Assembly (NCBI RefSeq): GCF_019209865.1
Contig: NZ_JAHUTT010000001.1
Coordinates: forward strand, 84,453 to 148,452
Source: Shewanella sp. NIFS-20-20
GTDB lineage: Bacteria > Pseudomonadota > Gammaproteobacteria > Enterobacterales > Shewanellaceae
Reading direction: 5' to 3'
Length of the DNA stretch: 64,000 nt
A program made the position numbers and the translations under genes. Under the pieces are notes generated by a model. It was not told where the DNA came from and searched no databases. It saw nothing but the letters and a program-made list of their open reading frames with translations. Shown in pieces: positions 57,054-64,000 of this stretch (positions are counted from its first letter, which is position 1; the number at the start of each line of letters is the position of its first letter).

Positions 57054-57305
57054 TGCTATCTGGCGCGAGTGAATTGGGCTGAGCCAGCTGGCTTGAATCA
57101 TAGCCTCCTCAGAGCGTCACTTCGTCAATAAATATGGGGTAATACAGTCATTTGTTGTGTAATTTTAGTCATTTAGCATGTTGTTGCCGCTGACTTTTTA
57201 GCTTTGTAAAATTGCTGAATATTGATCCTAGAGGGTATCGTAACCATCAATTTCGTATAGACTTAGCTGCGATTACCACCTCAATCAGTCGTTAAGGAGT
57301 AGGGC

Positions 57306-58295
57306 ATGCGAATTGGTTTTTTTAGTGCGAAACATTATGACATGCATCATTTTGATGCCATTGCCGCCCAGTTTGGCGCCGAAATTGAATATTTTGATCT
57401 GCGATTAAGCACTAAAACCGTACCACTAGCTCATGGATTTGAAGTGATTTGTGCCTTCGTTAATGATGAGCTCAATGCGGACGTGCTAACCCAGTTGGCC
57501 GAGCAGGGGACAAAAATTATTGCGATGCGCTGTGCCGGTTTTAATAATGTCGATTTGGCCGCGGCCAAGCGCTTAGGAATGCAAGTGGTCAATGTGCCGG
57601 CGTATTCCCCCGAATCGGTGGCTGAACATACCGTGGCGTTGATCTTGACTCTCAACCGCAAAATTCACAAGGCTTATCAGCGCACCCGCGATGCCAATTT
57701 CTCGCTTGAGGGCTTGGTCGGTTTTAACATGTTTGGTAAAACCGTCGGGATTATTGGCACAGGTAAAATTGGGCTTGCCACCATCAAGGTGATCCAAGGC
57801 TTTGGCTGCAAGGTATTGGCATTCGATCCCTACCCCAATCCTGACGTGTTAGCGCTCGGGGTGGAATACGTCAGCTTAGATCAGCTATTCCCCGTGTGTG
57901 ACATCATCAGTTTGCATTGCCCGCTGACCCCTGAAAACCATCATTTATTGTGCCAAAGCAGTTTTGAAAAAATGAAGCCAGGGGTGATGGTCATCAACAC
58001 GAGCCGCGGGGGGCTGTTGAATGCCGTGGATGCGATGGAAGCCCTTAAATTGGGGCAAATTGGCTCGTTAGGTTTGGATGTTTACGAAAATGAGAAGGAC
58101 TTATTTTTTGAAGATAAGTCGAATGAAATCATCCAAGATGATGTCTTTAGACGCTTATCGGCCTGCCACAATGTGGTGTTTACTGGCCATCAGGCTTTCT
58201 TAACCGAAGAAGCGTTAGACTCGATTGCCAACACCACCTTAACTAACATTAAGCAGGTGCTGGCCGGCCATCAGTGTGGCCACGAGTTATTTTAA
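57306..58295 (+). CDS. ldhA: Fermentative D-lactate dehydrogenase
   Basis: NADH-dependent reduction of pyruvate to D-lactate. 329 residues, as E. coli LdhA, and similar throughout: R-C-A-G-F-N-N-V-D-L at about 75-84, the NAD loop G-T-G-K-I-G near 153-158, catalytic R234 in T-S-R-G-G, E261 region Y-E-N-E, and H295 in G-H-Q-A-F. AAGGAG lies 6-11 bp before the ATG. Its place next to fccA fits anaerobic metabolism, and both are known targets of redox/CRP control in Shewanella, though no clear operator was seen. Confidence 0.95.
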   Translation: MRIGFFSAKHYDMHHFDAIAAQFGAEIEYFDLRLSTKTVPLAHGFEVICAFVNDELNADVLTQLAEQGTKIIAMRCAGFNNVDLAAAKRLGMQVVNVPAYSPESVAEHTVALILTLNRKIHKAYQRTRDANFSLEGLVGFNMFGKTVGIIGTGKIGLATIKVIQGFGCKVLAFDPYPNPDVLALGVEYVSLDQLFPVCDIISLHCPLTPENHHLLCQSSFEKMKPGVMVINTSRGGLLNAVDAMEALKLGQIGSLGLDVYENEKDLFFEDKSNEIIQDDVFRRLSACHNVVFTGHQAFLTEEALDSIANTTLTNIKQVLAGHQCGHELF

Positions 58296-58300
58296 TCGTT

Positions 58301-58334
58301 AAAAAAAATGGCTGCCAATGGCAGCCATTTTTTA
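58301..58334. terminator. Bidirectional terminator between ldhA and DUF3332 gene
   Basis: ATGGCTGCC and GGCAGCCAT with a three-base loop, flanked by eight A and six or more T. Confidence 0.9.
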
Positions 58335-58362
58335 TGAAAAGCAACTTAGTTGCCCGTTCAGC

Positions 58363-58899
58363 TTAGCTCTGACGGCTAGCGTAATAGGCTTGTAACTCGG
58401 CGGCAGAGGCCGTAGCAATGTGCTCACCATCCAGATAGAAGTCAACGTTATCGCCTATCTTCTCGCCCGACATGATTTGCTCACTACCGTCTTCATAGGT
58501 CAGCAGCATATCAATTTTGTTGTCACTCACTGGAGTCACAGTGGCTTTGGTTAATTTAACACCAGTTAATGGGGCCTTAGTTAAATCTTTATCTAAATGA
58601 GAGTTCACTTTAAAGATGGCTTCAACAGGCATATCTACTAACGCAGGTGATTTACCGGTAATTGGGTTGGTACCAGTCCAGAACTCAATGGTGTTAAAGA
58701 TAAATAAGTCACCCGTTGCGGCAAATCCATACACAGGGCTTAATAACACGAATAAGCCAGCACGGCCATAACGGTTATCGACTACGCTCAGGTTGCCCTT
58801 AGTCACTAAACCACTCAGACCCATTGAACCCATGCAGCCGGTCAGTTGGGTGCAAATCAGAAGCGAGGCGCCGATGGCCAGTTTTTTTGTTAATGTCAT
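58363..58899 (-). CDS. DUF3332 family lipoprotein
   Basis: 178 residues from the ATG at 58899; the frame is open to a TTG at 58911, four codons longer. The signal peptide ends in L-T-G-C, a good lipobox. The mature part has V-D-N-R-Y-G-R-A-G and V-Y-G-F-A-A-T-G-D, typical of DUF3332, then a small beta-rich domain. Probably outer-membrane lipoprotein; function unknown. Confidence 0.8.
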   Translation of the reverse strand: MTLTKKLAIGASLLICTQLTGCMGSMGLSGLVTKGNLSVVDNRYGRAGLFVLLSPVYGFAATGDLFIFNTIEFWTGTNPITGKSPALVDMPVEAIFKVNSHLDKDLTKAPLTGVKLTKATVTPVSDNKIDMLLTYEDGSEQIMSGEKIGDNVDFYLDGEHIATASAAELQAYYASRQS

Positions 58900-59198
58900 T
58901 GGAAGTCTCAATGGTTAGAAAATTGGAGGGCGAATTTTAGCCAGTCCCATTTTTTTTCCTGTGAGATAACTCCCAGCCTCAGGTAAGCGCGGTGTAGCCG
59001 ATGTTGCCATGTGTGCGCTTAGGTTTTTGAGGGTGCGCGGCTGTTGTGTTTTGTGGTGGCGAGTTGTCTTGGTGCTGATGGCTGTGGTGGGATGTTAATC
59101 ACCGCCTCGATAGGCGGTAACATTTGGAGCTTAAAAAACCTGTGTTGGCTTGGGGCTGGTCTGTGGCAAAATGGCCTTTTAGCAAACGAGCAAGACTC

Positions 59199-59942
59199 AT
59201 GAGTGAGTACCAATGCCTGTGGCAAGGGGAAGATCAATACGGCCCCATCAGTGTGGTTGAAGATAATGACTATCGACTGTTGGCTTTTGGCGATAATGAT
59301 GAGCAAAGTAAGCAATTAAAAGTCGCGCCGCATATTCCTCAACATACATATATTCAAGCCATGTTATTGAGTCTGTTATTTATTAAGCCTAAGTCCGCGA
59401 TCGTGCTGGGGCTAGGTGGCGGCGCCTTATTGCATTCGCTTAAGCATTATGATCCGGCGATGAAGCTCACTGCCGTTGAACTAAGACCACAAGTCATTGA
59501 GCTGGCTAAACGCTATTTTCGGGTGCAACCCAGCAAGAAGTTGCAGCTTATTGAAGCGGATGCCATGGCGTTTTTGGCTGAAGCGAATCATAAACGCTGC
59601 GATGTGATCTATGCCGATATTTATACCGATGCCGGTATCGATAAGCAGCAGTTGTCGCAGCAGTTTATCGATCATGCCATCAACTTATTAAAAGCGGACG
59701 GCATCTTGGTACTGAATTGCTGGAAAGAACACAGTCGCGATGTCGAGTTATTGGCGCGTTTGCAGGCGAGTTTTGTTGAGGTGTATGCTTGCTTAACGTC
59801 GGGCAGTAACTGGGTTATTTTTGCCGCGAAGCAGGCCGGCACCTTACGTGATCACGATTTAAAATCCGCCATTGACGATCTCTCCTGTCGTCTAGATTAC
59901 AGTGTCTCTCGCTCACTCTCTCGGTTTGGGCCTTGGCTATGA
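59199..59942 (+). CDS. Spermidine synthase-like SAM-dependent protein
   Basis: 247 residues from the ATG at 59199; in-frame codons to 59124 give an unlikely N-terminus. The nucleotide-binding loop V-L-G-L-G-G-G-A lies at 69-76, with T-A-V-E-L-R near 93-98 as the acidic strand-2 end and C-D-V-I-Y-A-D-I-Y near 135-143. The fold is that of spermidine synthases, but the usual polyamine-binding tyrosine/aspartate motifs are not evident, so it may be a spermidine-synthase-family methyltransferase of other function. Confidence 0.8.
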   Translation: MSEYQCLWQGEDQYGPISVVEDNDYRLLAFGDNDEQSKQLKVAPHIPQHTYIQAMLLSLLFIKPKSAIVLGLGGGALLHSLKHYDPAMKLTAVELRPQVIELAKRYFRVQPSKKLQLIEADAMAFLAEANHKRCDVIYADIYTDAGIDKQQLSQQFIDHAINLLKADGILVLNCWKEHSRDVELLARLQASFVEVYACLTSGSNWVIFAAKQAGTLRDHDLKSAIDDLSCRLDYSVSRSLSRFGPWL

Positions 59943-60129
59943 CGGGCGAGGACGACGAGCCGGTCACTGCTGTCATCATGACCATACCAACCTTCGCGGC
60001 CGTTTGCCGACGCGGTGGCAAATAAGCGCTTCTCTATTTTAGCGAAGGCGAATAGAATGCCGCTCCATTGTGTTGCTATCACCCCATTTATCGTGTCATT
60101 GCCACGTTATGCTGTTGGAACTAGGCGTT

Positions 60130-61059
60130 ATGAGTAAATATACTGCACCCCAATTCACCCTGTCCTTGTTGCATCCTCGCTACTGGGGCACGCTGTTAAT
60201 CATTGGCATCATGTTTAGTTTGAGCCTGTTACCTTATAGCTGGCAGTTTCGTTTAGGTCAGTTGTGTGGCCGTTTTGCCATCCGCTGGATGCCTAAACGT
60301 CAGCGCACGATTGAACGTAATCTGAGTTTATGCTTTCCCAATATGAGTGATAAGGAGCGCGCGGCCTTAGTTAAACTCAATATCGATAACACCGGCTTGG
60401 CATTATTTGAAACCGGCATGGCGTGGTTTTGGTCGGATAAACGGGTATTACGTCATGTCGATATCGTTGGGCTTCGGCATTTGCAAGCCTTGGCCGCAGA
60501 AGGTAAAGGGGTGATGTTACTGGCGGTACATTCGCTCAATCTTGAGCTGGCCGCGCGGGCATTTGGTATTCAGATGTCGGGGATGGGCGTGTATCGTCCT
60601 AATAATAATCCATGTTTTGATTATTTTCAGTACCGTGGCCGTTCTCGGTCGAATCGGACCTTGATCGATCGTAAGAATATTAAATGCATGCTGGATTCTT
60701 TGCGCCAAGGTGCGCGGGTCTGGTATGCACCGGATCATGATTATGGCCGTCGGCGCTCGACATTTGCTCCCTTGTTTGCGGTCGACAAGGCATGTACCAC
60801 CACGGGTACCAGTATATTAGTCGAGGAAACTGATTGCGCGATTGTGTCATTTTCTATGGTGCGCCAACACGACAGTGGTCGTTATGTGCTGACCTTTAAT
60901 GAGCCCTTGATTGATGCCTACCCCAAAGGGGATGAGGTTGCCGCGGCGACTTTTGTCAATGGTCTCGTCGAGCAGGCGATTATGGCAGCGCCCAGTCAAT
61001 ATATGTGGCTGCATCGCCGCTTTAAGACCCGCCCTGAAGGCGAGCCTTCGTTGTATTGA
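60130..61059 (+). CDS. LpxL/LpxM-type lipid A acyltransferase
   Basis: Inner-membrane enzyme adding a secondary acyl chain to lipid A precursor. 309 residues from the ATG at 60130 (TAGGCG just upstream), like E. coli LpxL (306). One N-terminal TM helix (about 18-36) is followed by the catalytic H-x4-E: H134-S-L-N-L-E139. Y-R-P-N-N-N-P and the Y-A-P-D-H-D-Y-G segment are family features. Paralogue identity (LpxL, LpxM or LpxP) cannot be decided. Upstream in-frame Met codons give no better start. Confidence 0.9.
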   Translation: MSKYTAPQFTLSLLHPRYWGTLLIIGIMFSLSLLPYSWQFRLGQLCGRFAIRWMPKRQRTIERNLSLCFPNMSDKERAALVKLNIDNTGLALFETGMAWFWSDKRVLRHVDIVGLRHLQALAAEGKGVMLLAVHSLNLELAARAFGIQMSGMGVYRPNNNPCFDYFQYRGRSRSNRTLIDRKNIKCMLDSLRQGARVWYAPDHDYGRRRSTFAPLFAVDKACTTTGTSILVEETDCAIVSFSMVRQHDSGRYVLTFNEPLIDAYPKGDEVAAATFVNGLVEQAIMAAPSQYMWLHRRFKTRPEGEPSLY

Positions 61060-61115
61060 TAAGGCGCTTGGGCTAAGTGTGGTCGCTGTTTATGCTGGCA
61101 GCGACCGATTTTTAG

Positions 61116-62528
61116 CTAACTACGAAAGCCGAATAATTTGTGTTCTATGATGGCGTCAGCCACCACCGGCGGCAAGGCGTGCTGCCAGTCTCCGCGGCCT
61201 TTAGACAATTGCTTTAAGATTTCGCGTGAGTAAATGGTAAATAGTTCGGGATTACTGGATTCAATGCCGGTAAAGAAACCGTTATCTAGCAAGTGTTGAT
61301 ATAAGAAGCGTAAGTTGCTGGGTACCGACACTTGGGTTAAATCGTTCATCAGCCCTTGATCATTGAGCTCGGGATAAACAAATAAGCGAGTATGATCCGG
61401 AAACAGTTTACCAAAGCCTTCTAAAATCCCGCCTTCGAGTCCTTCATAAAATTTATCATCAAAAATCTGCTGAATGTTGACCATACCAATCACAATGCCA
61501 ATTTGGAGCTTGGTATATTGGCGAAAATAGGCGCGCAACGAAAAATAGCGGGTATAGTCAGAAATCATCACATTGTAGCCCAATAAATTGAGCAACTTTA
61601 CCCGCTCCATCATGTCTTCAGCCGAAATATTGGCATCTTTACCATGGCGATCGTTTAAAGATATCTCGGCAATAACAACCGTGTTGTCGGTGTTAACATC
61701 ATCTAGTAATTCAAAGGCTTTTTGCCCTTGTTCAATCATATCGACATTCAGATTGGTCACAGGTTTAAATGAGCCACGAATGGTCAGCACATTTTTTTTA
61801 TAGAGCATATCGGCCGGTACGGCCACACTGCCATCGGCTTTAAACATGACGGCGCGGGTTTTATGGCTGCGAATAAGATGAATGTTTTTAGCCTGATTAT
61901 TAATGTCATCAAAATAGGGGCCACGAAAATCAATGGAGTCAATTTCAATGCGGTTGGCTTTCATGTTATCGGTTAACGAATCTATAATGCGCTTGGGATC
62001 TTCAAAATAGTAATAGGCGGCATAAATAAGATTGACTCCAAGAATGCCTAAGGCTTGTTGCTGCGCCTCGGCGTTATCGTCAAACATACGCACATGCACC
62101 ACAATATCGGACGGTTCAGCGCCAGGATACATTTGTACCCGAACCCCGCACCAAGCATGACATTCGTTGTTGCGATTAAAGCTTTTGGCTGCGACGGTGG
62201 CGGCGTAGGTAAAGTAACGTGATGATTTAGAACGGATGTCACCGACCCGCTCGATAACCAGCGCAAACTCTTGCTCCATCATGGCGCGAACTCTGGCCTT
62301 GCTCACATAGCGGCCGTCTGGTTGCGCCCCATAAATGGCATCTGAGAACTTCATATCATAGGCTGACATGGTTTTGGCTATGGTGCCAGCGGCGGCGCCT
62401 GCAACAAAAAAATTTCGGGCAACCTCCTGGCCGGCACCAATTTCAACGATCGTACCGTATTTTTTATCGTCGAGGTTGAGTCGAAGGGCTTTATCTTTGG
62501 TGCTGCGCGAGCTGACTTGCTTATCCAT
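61116..62528 (-). CDS. Conserved protein of unknown function (large cytosolic family)
   Basis: 470 residues from the ATG at 62528, which follows GAGAGA by about 6 bp; the frame runs to a TTG at 62549. Strongly conserved-looking segments are G-T-I-V-E-I-G-A-G-Q-E-V-A-R-N-F-F (about 25-41), A-A-A-G-T-I-A-K-T-M-S-A-Y-D-M, and N-E-C-H-A-W-C-G-V-R. I recognise this as a family often misannotated as nicotinate-nucleotide adenylyltransferase or TonB receptor; no adenylyltransferase motif (H-x-G-H) is seen. There is no signal peptide. It converges with the acyltransferase gene. Confidence 0.75.
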   Translation of the reverse strand: MDKQVSSRSTKDKALRLNLDDKKYGTIVEIGAGQEVARNFFVAGAAAGTIAKTMSAYDMKFSDAIYGAQPDGRYVSKARVRAMMEQEFALVIERVGDIRSKSSRYFTYAATVAAKSFNRNNECHAWCGVRVQMYPGAEPSDIVVHVRMFDDNAEAQQQALGILGVNLIYAAYYYFEDPKRIIDSLTDNMKANRIEIDSIDFRGPYFDDINNQAKNIHLIRSHKTRAVMFKADGSVAVPADMLYKKNVLTIRGSFKPVTNLNVDMIEQGQKAFELLDDVNTDNTVVIAEISLNDRHGKDANISAEDMMERVKLLNLLGYNVMISDYTRYFSLRAYFRQYTKLQIGIVIGMVNIQQIFDDKFYEGLEGGILEGFGKLFPDHTRLFVYPELNDQGLMNDLTQVSVPSNLRFLYQHLLDNGFFTGIESSNPELFTIYSREILKQLSKGRGDWQHALPPVVADAIIEHKLFGFRS

Positions 62529-62752
62529 AGCGTCTCTCAAGTTAATCAATTGTTATCACTACTAATTAAGTTTATCTTAAATGAAGTTATCTGCTAGTAG
62601 GATCGCCGAAATGATTTAAGCCGTCCTGGCTGGCGTTGGCACCAACCCATGACTGCGGCGAGTATTTCGATGGCTAGGGACGGCAAAACCTAGGATTTAG
62701 TCACATCATAATAAAGACAAGTTTGCGGGATGCAGCTTGGATTACTTTCAGT

Positions 62753-63224
62753 ATGAACCAAGGATGGAGCATGAGCCTCACCCAGATAGATATTGCCTTT
62801 GAGCCCACTAATCTCCCGTTAGCTGAATTATTGTTATCGCTCACCACCGCAAGCGACAGTGTTGCTTGATGAAGAGTATTTTGATCATATCGTGGTGGTA
62901 TTAGGCAAAATTGTTGATGCAAAAGATACGATTATCGCCAAACGGCCCTATCGCGAGGCGAATTCGGTCGATACTGCGTTAGCCATCATGAGTAAAAATA
63001 TCGGCACTGCCATCGATCGCAATGGTTTTATCGCATTAAAAAGCGTTAAATCTAGCGGTTACCCAAAAAGCCACGGAGGAAGCCTAAGTCTCGGAGCCAT
63101 CATCGAGGAGTTAAGACGGGCGGTTCGCTTAGCGACCATGGGATCACGCTGCCGTACTGAAGCCACTGATCTTTGTGTTAATTTGCGATTCAGCGCATTG
63201 TTTTTACTTGAGCGCGTTCAATAA
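62753..63224 (+). pseudogene. Unrecognised gene split across two frames, possibly frameshifted
   Basis: A frame from ATG 62753 (or 62771, behind GGATGGAGC) reads 38 codons and stops at 62869. A +1 frame then runs from about 62823 to 63224, with no ATG and only a GTG at 62859 that lacks a Shine-Dalgarno. Read through a shift near 62855-62869, the product would be about 155 residues and contain T-A-S-D-S, L-D-E-E-Y-F-D-H-I-V-V-V-L and A-I-D-R-N-G-F-I-A-L. No family recognised. Either a decayed gene, a sequencing error, or an independent short ORF from 62859. Confidence 0.4.
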
Positions 63225-63320
63225 TGTGAAGCGGGTTGCTGTCTATATTCCTTAAAATGCGTAGGGTAAAGGGCATGAATGAGGTCATGGCGATCTCACG
63301 GATATGAATAGGAATTGATG

Positions 63321-63614
63321 ATGTCTGAACTCGATAAAGCGTTTTATAACCGTGCCAGTGAATTGATCCAATTGGCCAACCAGCAGAATCAAGATACAGA
63401 GATTAAAACCGGTGAAGTCAGTGCGTCATTTATGTATGCCCTGGCTCGTTACAATGCTTGGTTTGGCTCAACCAGCTTCGAGACTAAGGAGCAAATGGCA
63501 TCGAAGAAGCAAGAGATGATGGACTACTACATCGAGCGCTACAAAGAAATGCTTGAAGCCAATATGTCTGATTATATCGAGCACTTTGATCATTATCGCG
63601 CGAGCCAAAAGTAA
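63321..63614 (+). CDS. DUF3144 family small protein
   Basis: 97 residues from the ATG at 63321 (AGGA 7 bp upstream; an adjacent in-frame ATG at 63318 is also possible). F-Y-N-R-A-S-E-L-I-Q-L-A-N and S-A-S-F-M-Y-A-L-A-R-Y-N-A match DUF3144. All helical, probably cytosolic, function unknown. A GCGGCAAG/CTTGCCGC hairpin lies 55 bp after the stop. Confidence 0.85.
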   Translation: MSELDKAFYNRASELIQLANQQNQDTEIKTGEVSASFMYALARYNAWFGSTSFETKEQMASKKQEMMDYYIERYKEMLEANMSDYIEHFDHYRASQK

Positions 63615-63873
63615 ATTATCGCAAGGTTAGCCCTGCACGGATAAATGAGTGCATGGGGCGAAGATCTGGCGGCAAGTGTCTTGCCGCAAATCGCCTATTC
63701 CGGTTTTGCTCGTCAGGTCATAGCGCCGAACGCCCCCCTATTCGTCAAGGTGGTGTACTCGACAACTGACGAGGTGAGTCAACTCTCTTTTGTTGAACGT
63801 CTACATTTACCCTAAAAATAAAAACAACTAGGCTATTAACTTGCACTTAGAATTATTTTTTATCTATCTCGAC
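63615..63873. other. Region between DUF3144 gene and insertion sequence
   Basis: Contains the perfect 8-bp hairpin GCGGCAAG-TGT-CTTGCCGC at 63669-63687, without a T-run. An ATG at 63645 opens a 56-codon frame ending at 63815 that includes this hairpin; it has no ribosome-binding site or recognised family, so I do not call it a gene. Confidence 0.4.
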
Positions 63874-64000
63874 GGCGTTGTTTCCTAAATCATTGAACTA
63901 ATCATCAGAACCACGATCAGATCATTAGAACTTTGAGATGGGTGACGATGATGGGTAAGGCAAAGTACAAAATCAGCAACTGGAAGCAATATAACCAAGC
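63874..64000 (+). mobile_element. Left end of an IS5/IS903-like insertion sequence (continues past the edge)
   Basis: GGCGTTGTTTCCTAAATC at 63874 closely resembles the terminal repeat of IS903-group elements (GGC-x-TTGTT-x-x-x-TAAATC). It is followed at family-like distance by GATCAGATCA and a transposase start. The right end and the target duplication lie outside the window. Confidence 0.75.
63951..64000 (+). CDS. Transposase, IS5/IS903 family (N-terminus only)
   Basis: The frame from ATG 63951 (or 63948) reads M-G-K-A-K-Y-K-I-S-N-W-K-Q-Y-N-Q, the N-terminal K-I-x-N-W-x-x-Y-N pattern of IS903-type DDE transposases. The catalytic residues lie outside the window. Confidence 0.8.
   Translation, partial: MGKAKYKISNWKQYNQ

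Noticed and set aside
61116..62528. Nicotinate-nucleotide adenylyltransferase
   Set aside because: The nucleotidyltransferase H-x-G-H motif and the expected length (about 200 residues) are both missing.
62855..62872. Programmed +1 frameshift joining the two halves of the split gene
   Set aside because: The codons before the stop (GCT then TGA) do not allow good re-pairing as in the prfB CTT-TGA site, and no internal Shine-Dalgarno-like stimulator is seen.
63645..63815. 56-codon ORF after the DUF3144 gene
   Set aside because: No Shine-Dalgarno, and it includes a perfect hairpin that better fits a transcript end.

Overview
The window reads as a piece of a gammaproteobacterial chromosome, most likely Shewanella or a very close relative. 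The main reasons are a periplasmic tetraheme flavocytochrome c fumarate reductase (FccA type) next to a fermentative D-lactate dehydrogenase, two large TonB-dependent receptors, an ArcA regulator without ArcB nearby, a large GlyGly-CTERM subtilase, and several small families common in this genus (DUF3581, DUF3332, DUF3144, DUF3293). Almost all of it looks like core genome. No tRNA, rRNA, CRISPR array or prophage was seen. The only clear mobile DNA is the left end of an IS5/IS903-like insertion sequence that runs off the right edge.

Layout. 1-4.9 kb: a partial lipoprotein gene diverging from mpl-ubiX-hpt (murein recycling, flavin prenylation, purine salvage), then a yadGH-type ABC exporter. 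4.9-13.9 kb: a mostly minus-strand block with a chemoreceptor, panB-panC, pcnB-folK, dksA-gluQ and sfsA. 14.0-23.3 kb: plus-strand pepB, a GNAT gene, a GGDEF-EAL protein, hrpB and mrcB (PBP1b). 23.4-32.4 kb: a Fur-boxed TonB receptor, a DUF3581 gene and a three-gene operon encoding a MukB-like SMC ATPase (DUF3584 type) with probable MksE-like and MksF-like partners. 32.8-39.4 kb: an amino-acid/cation symporter, fbp, a dipeptidyl peptidase IV, arcA and a DUF3293 gene. 39.5-42.4 kb: a lysine riboswitch followed by lysC and an overlapping AstE/aspartoacylase-like gene. 42.4-54.4 kb: the S8 protease, rluA, asnC, an orphan substrate-binding protein, and a divergent S9 peptidase/TonB receptor pair. 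54.5-64 kb: fccA, ldhA, a DUF3332 lipoprotein, a spermidine-synthase-like methyltransferase, an LpxL-type acyltransferase, a conserved protein of unknown function, DUF3144 and the IS end.

Genes that appear to work together: pantothenate synthesis (panB-panC); poly(A) polymerase with folate synthesis (pcnB-folK, GTGA overlap); DksA with glutamyl-queuosine tRNA modification (dksA-gluQ, separated by a strong hairpin); the condensin-like trio, joined by TAATG and ATGA overlaps; lysC with the deacylase-like gene under one lysine riboswitch; and extracellular proteolysis plus uptake (S8 protease, DPP IV, S9 peptidase, TonB receptor).

The most notable observations are: pcnB has no good ATG/GTG start and seems to start at AUU directly behind a strong Shine-Dalgarno, as known for E. 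coli pcnB; the Mks-like operon contains a decayed 68-bp tandem duplication that creates a 23-codon mini-ORF between its second and third genes; and the lysine riboswitch appears to control an uncharacterised zinc deacylase-like protein as well as aspartokinase.
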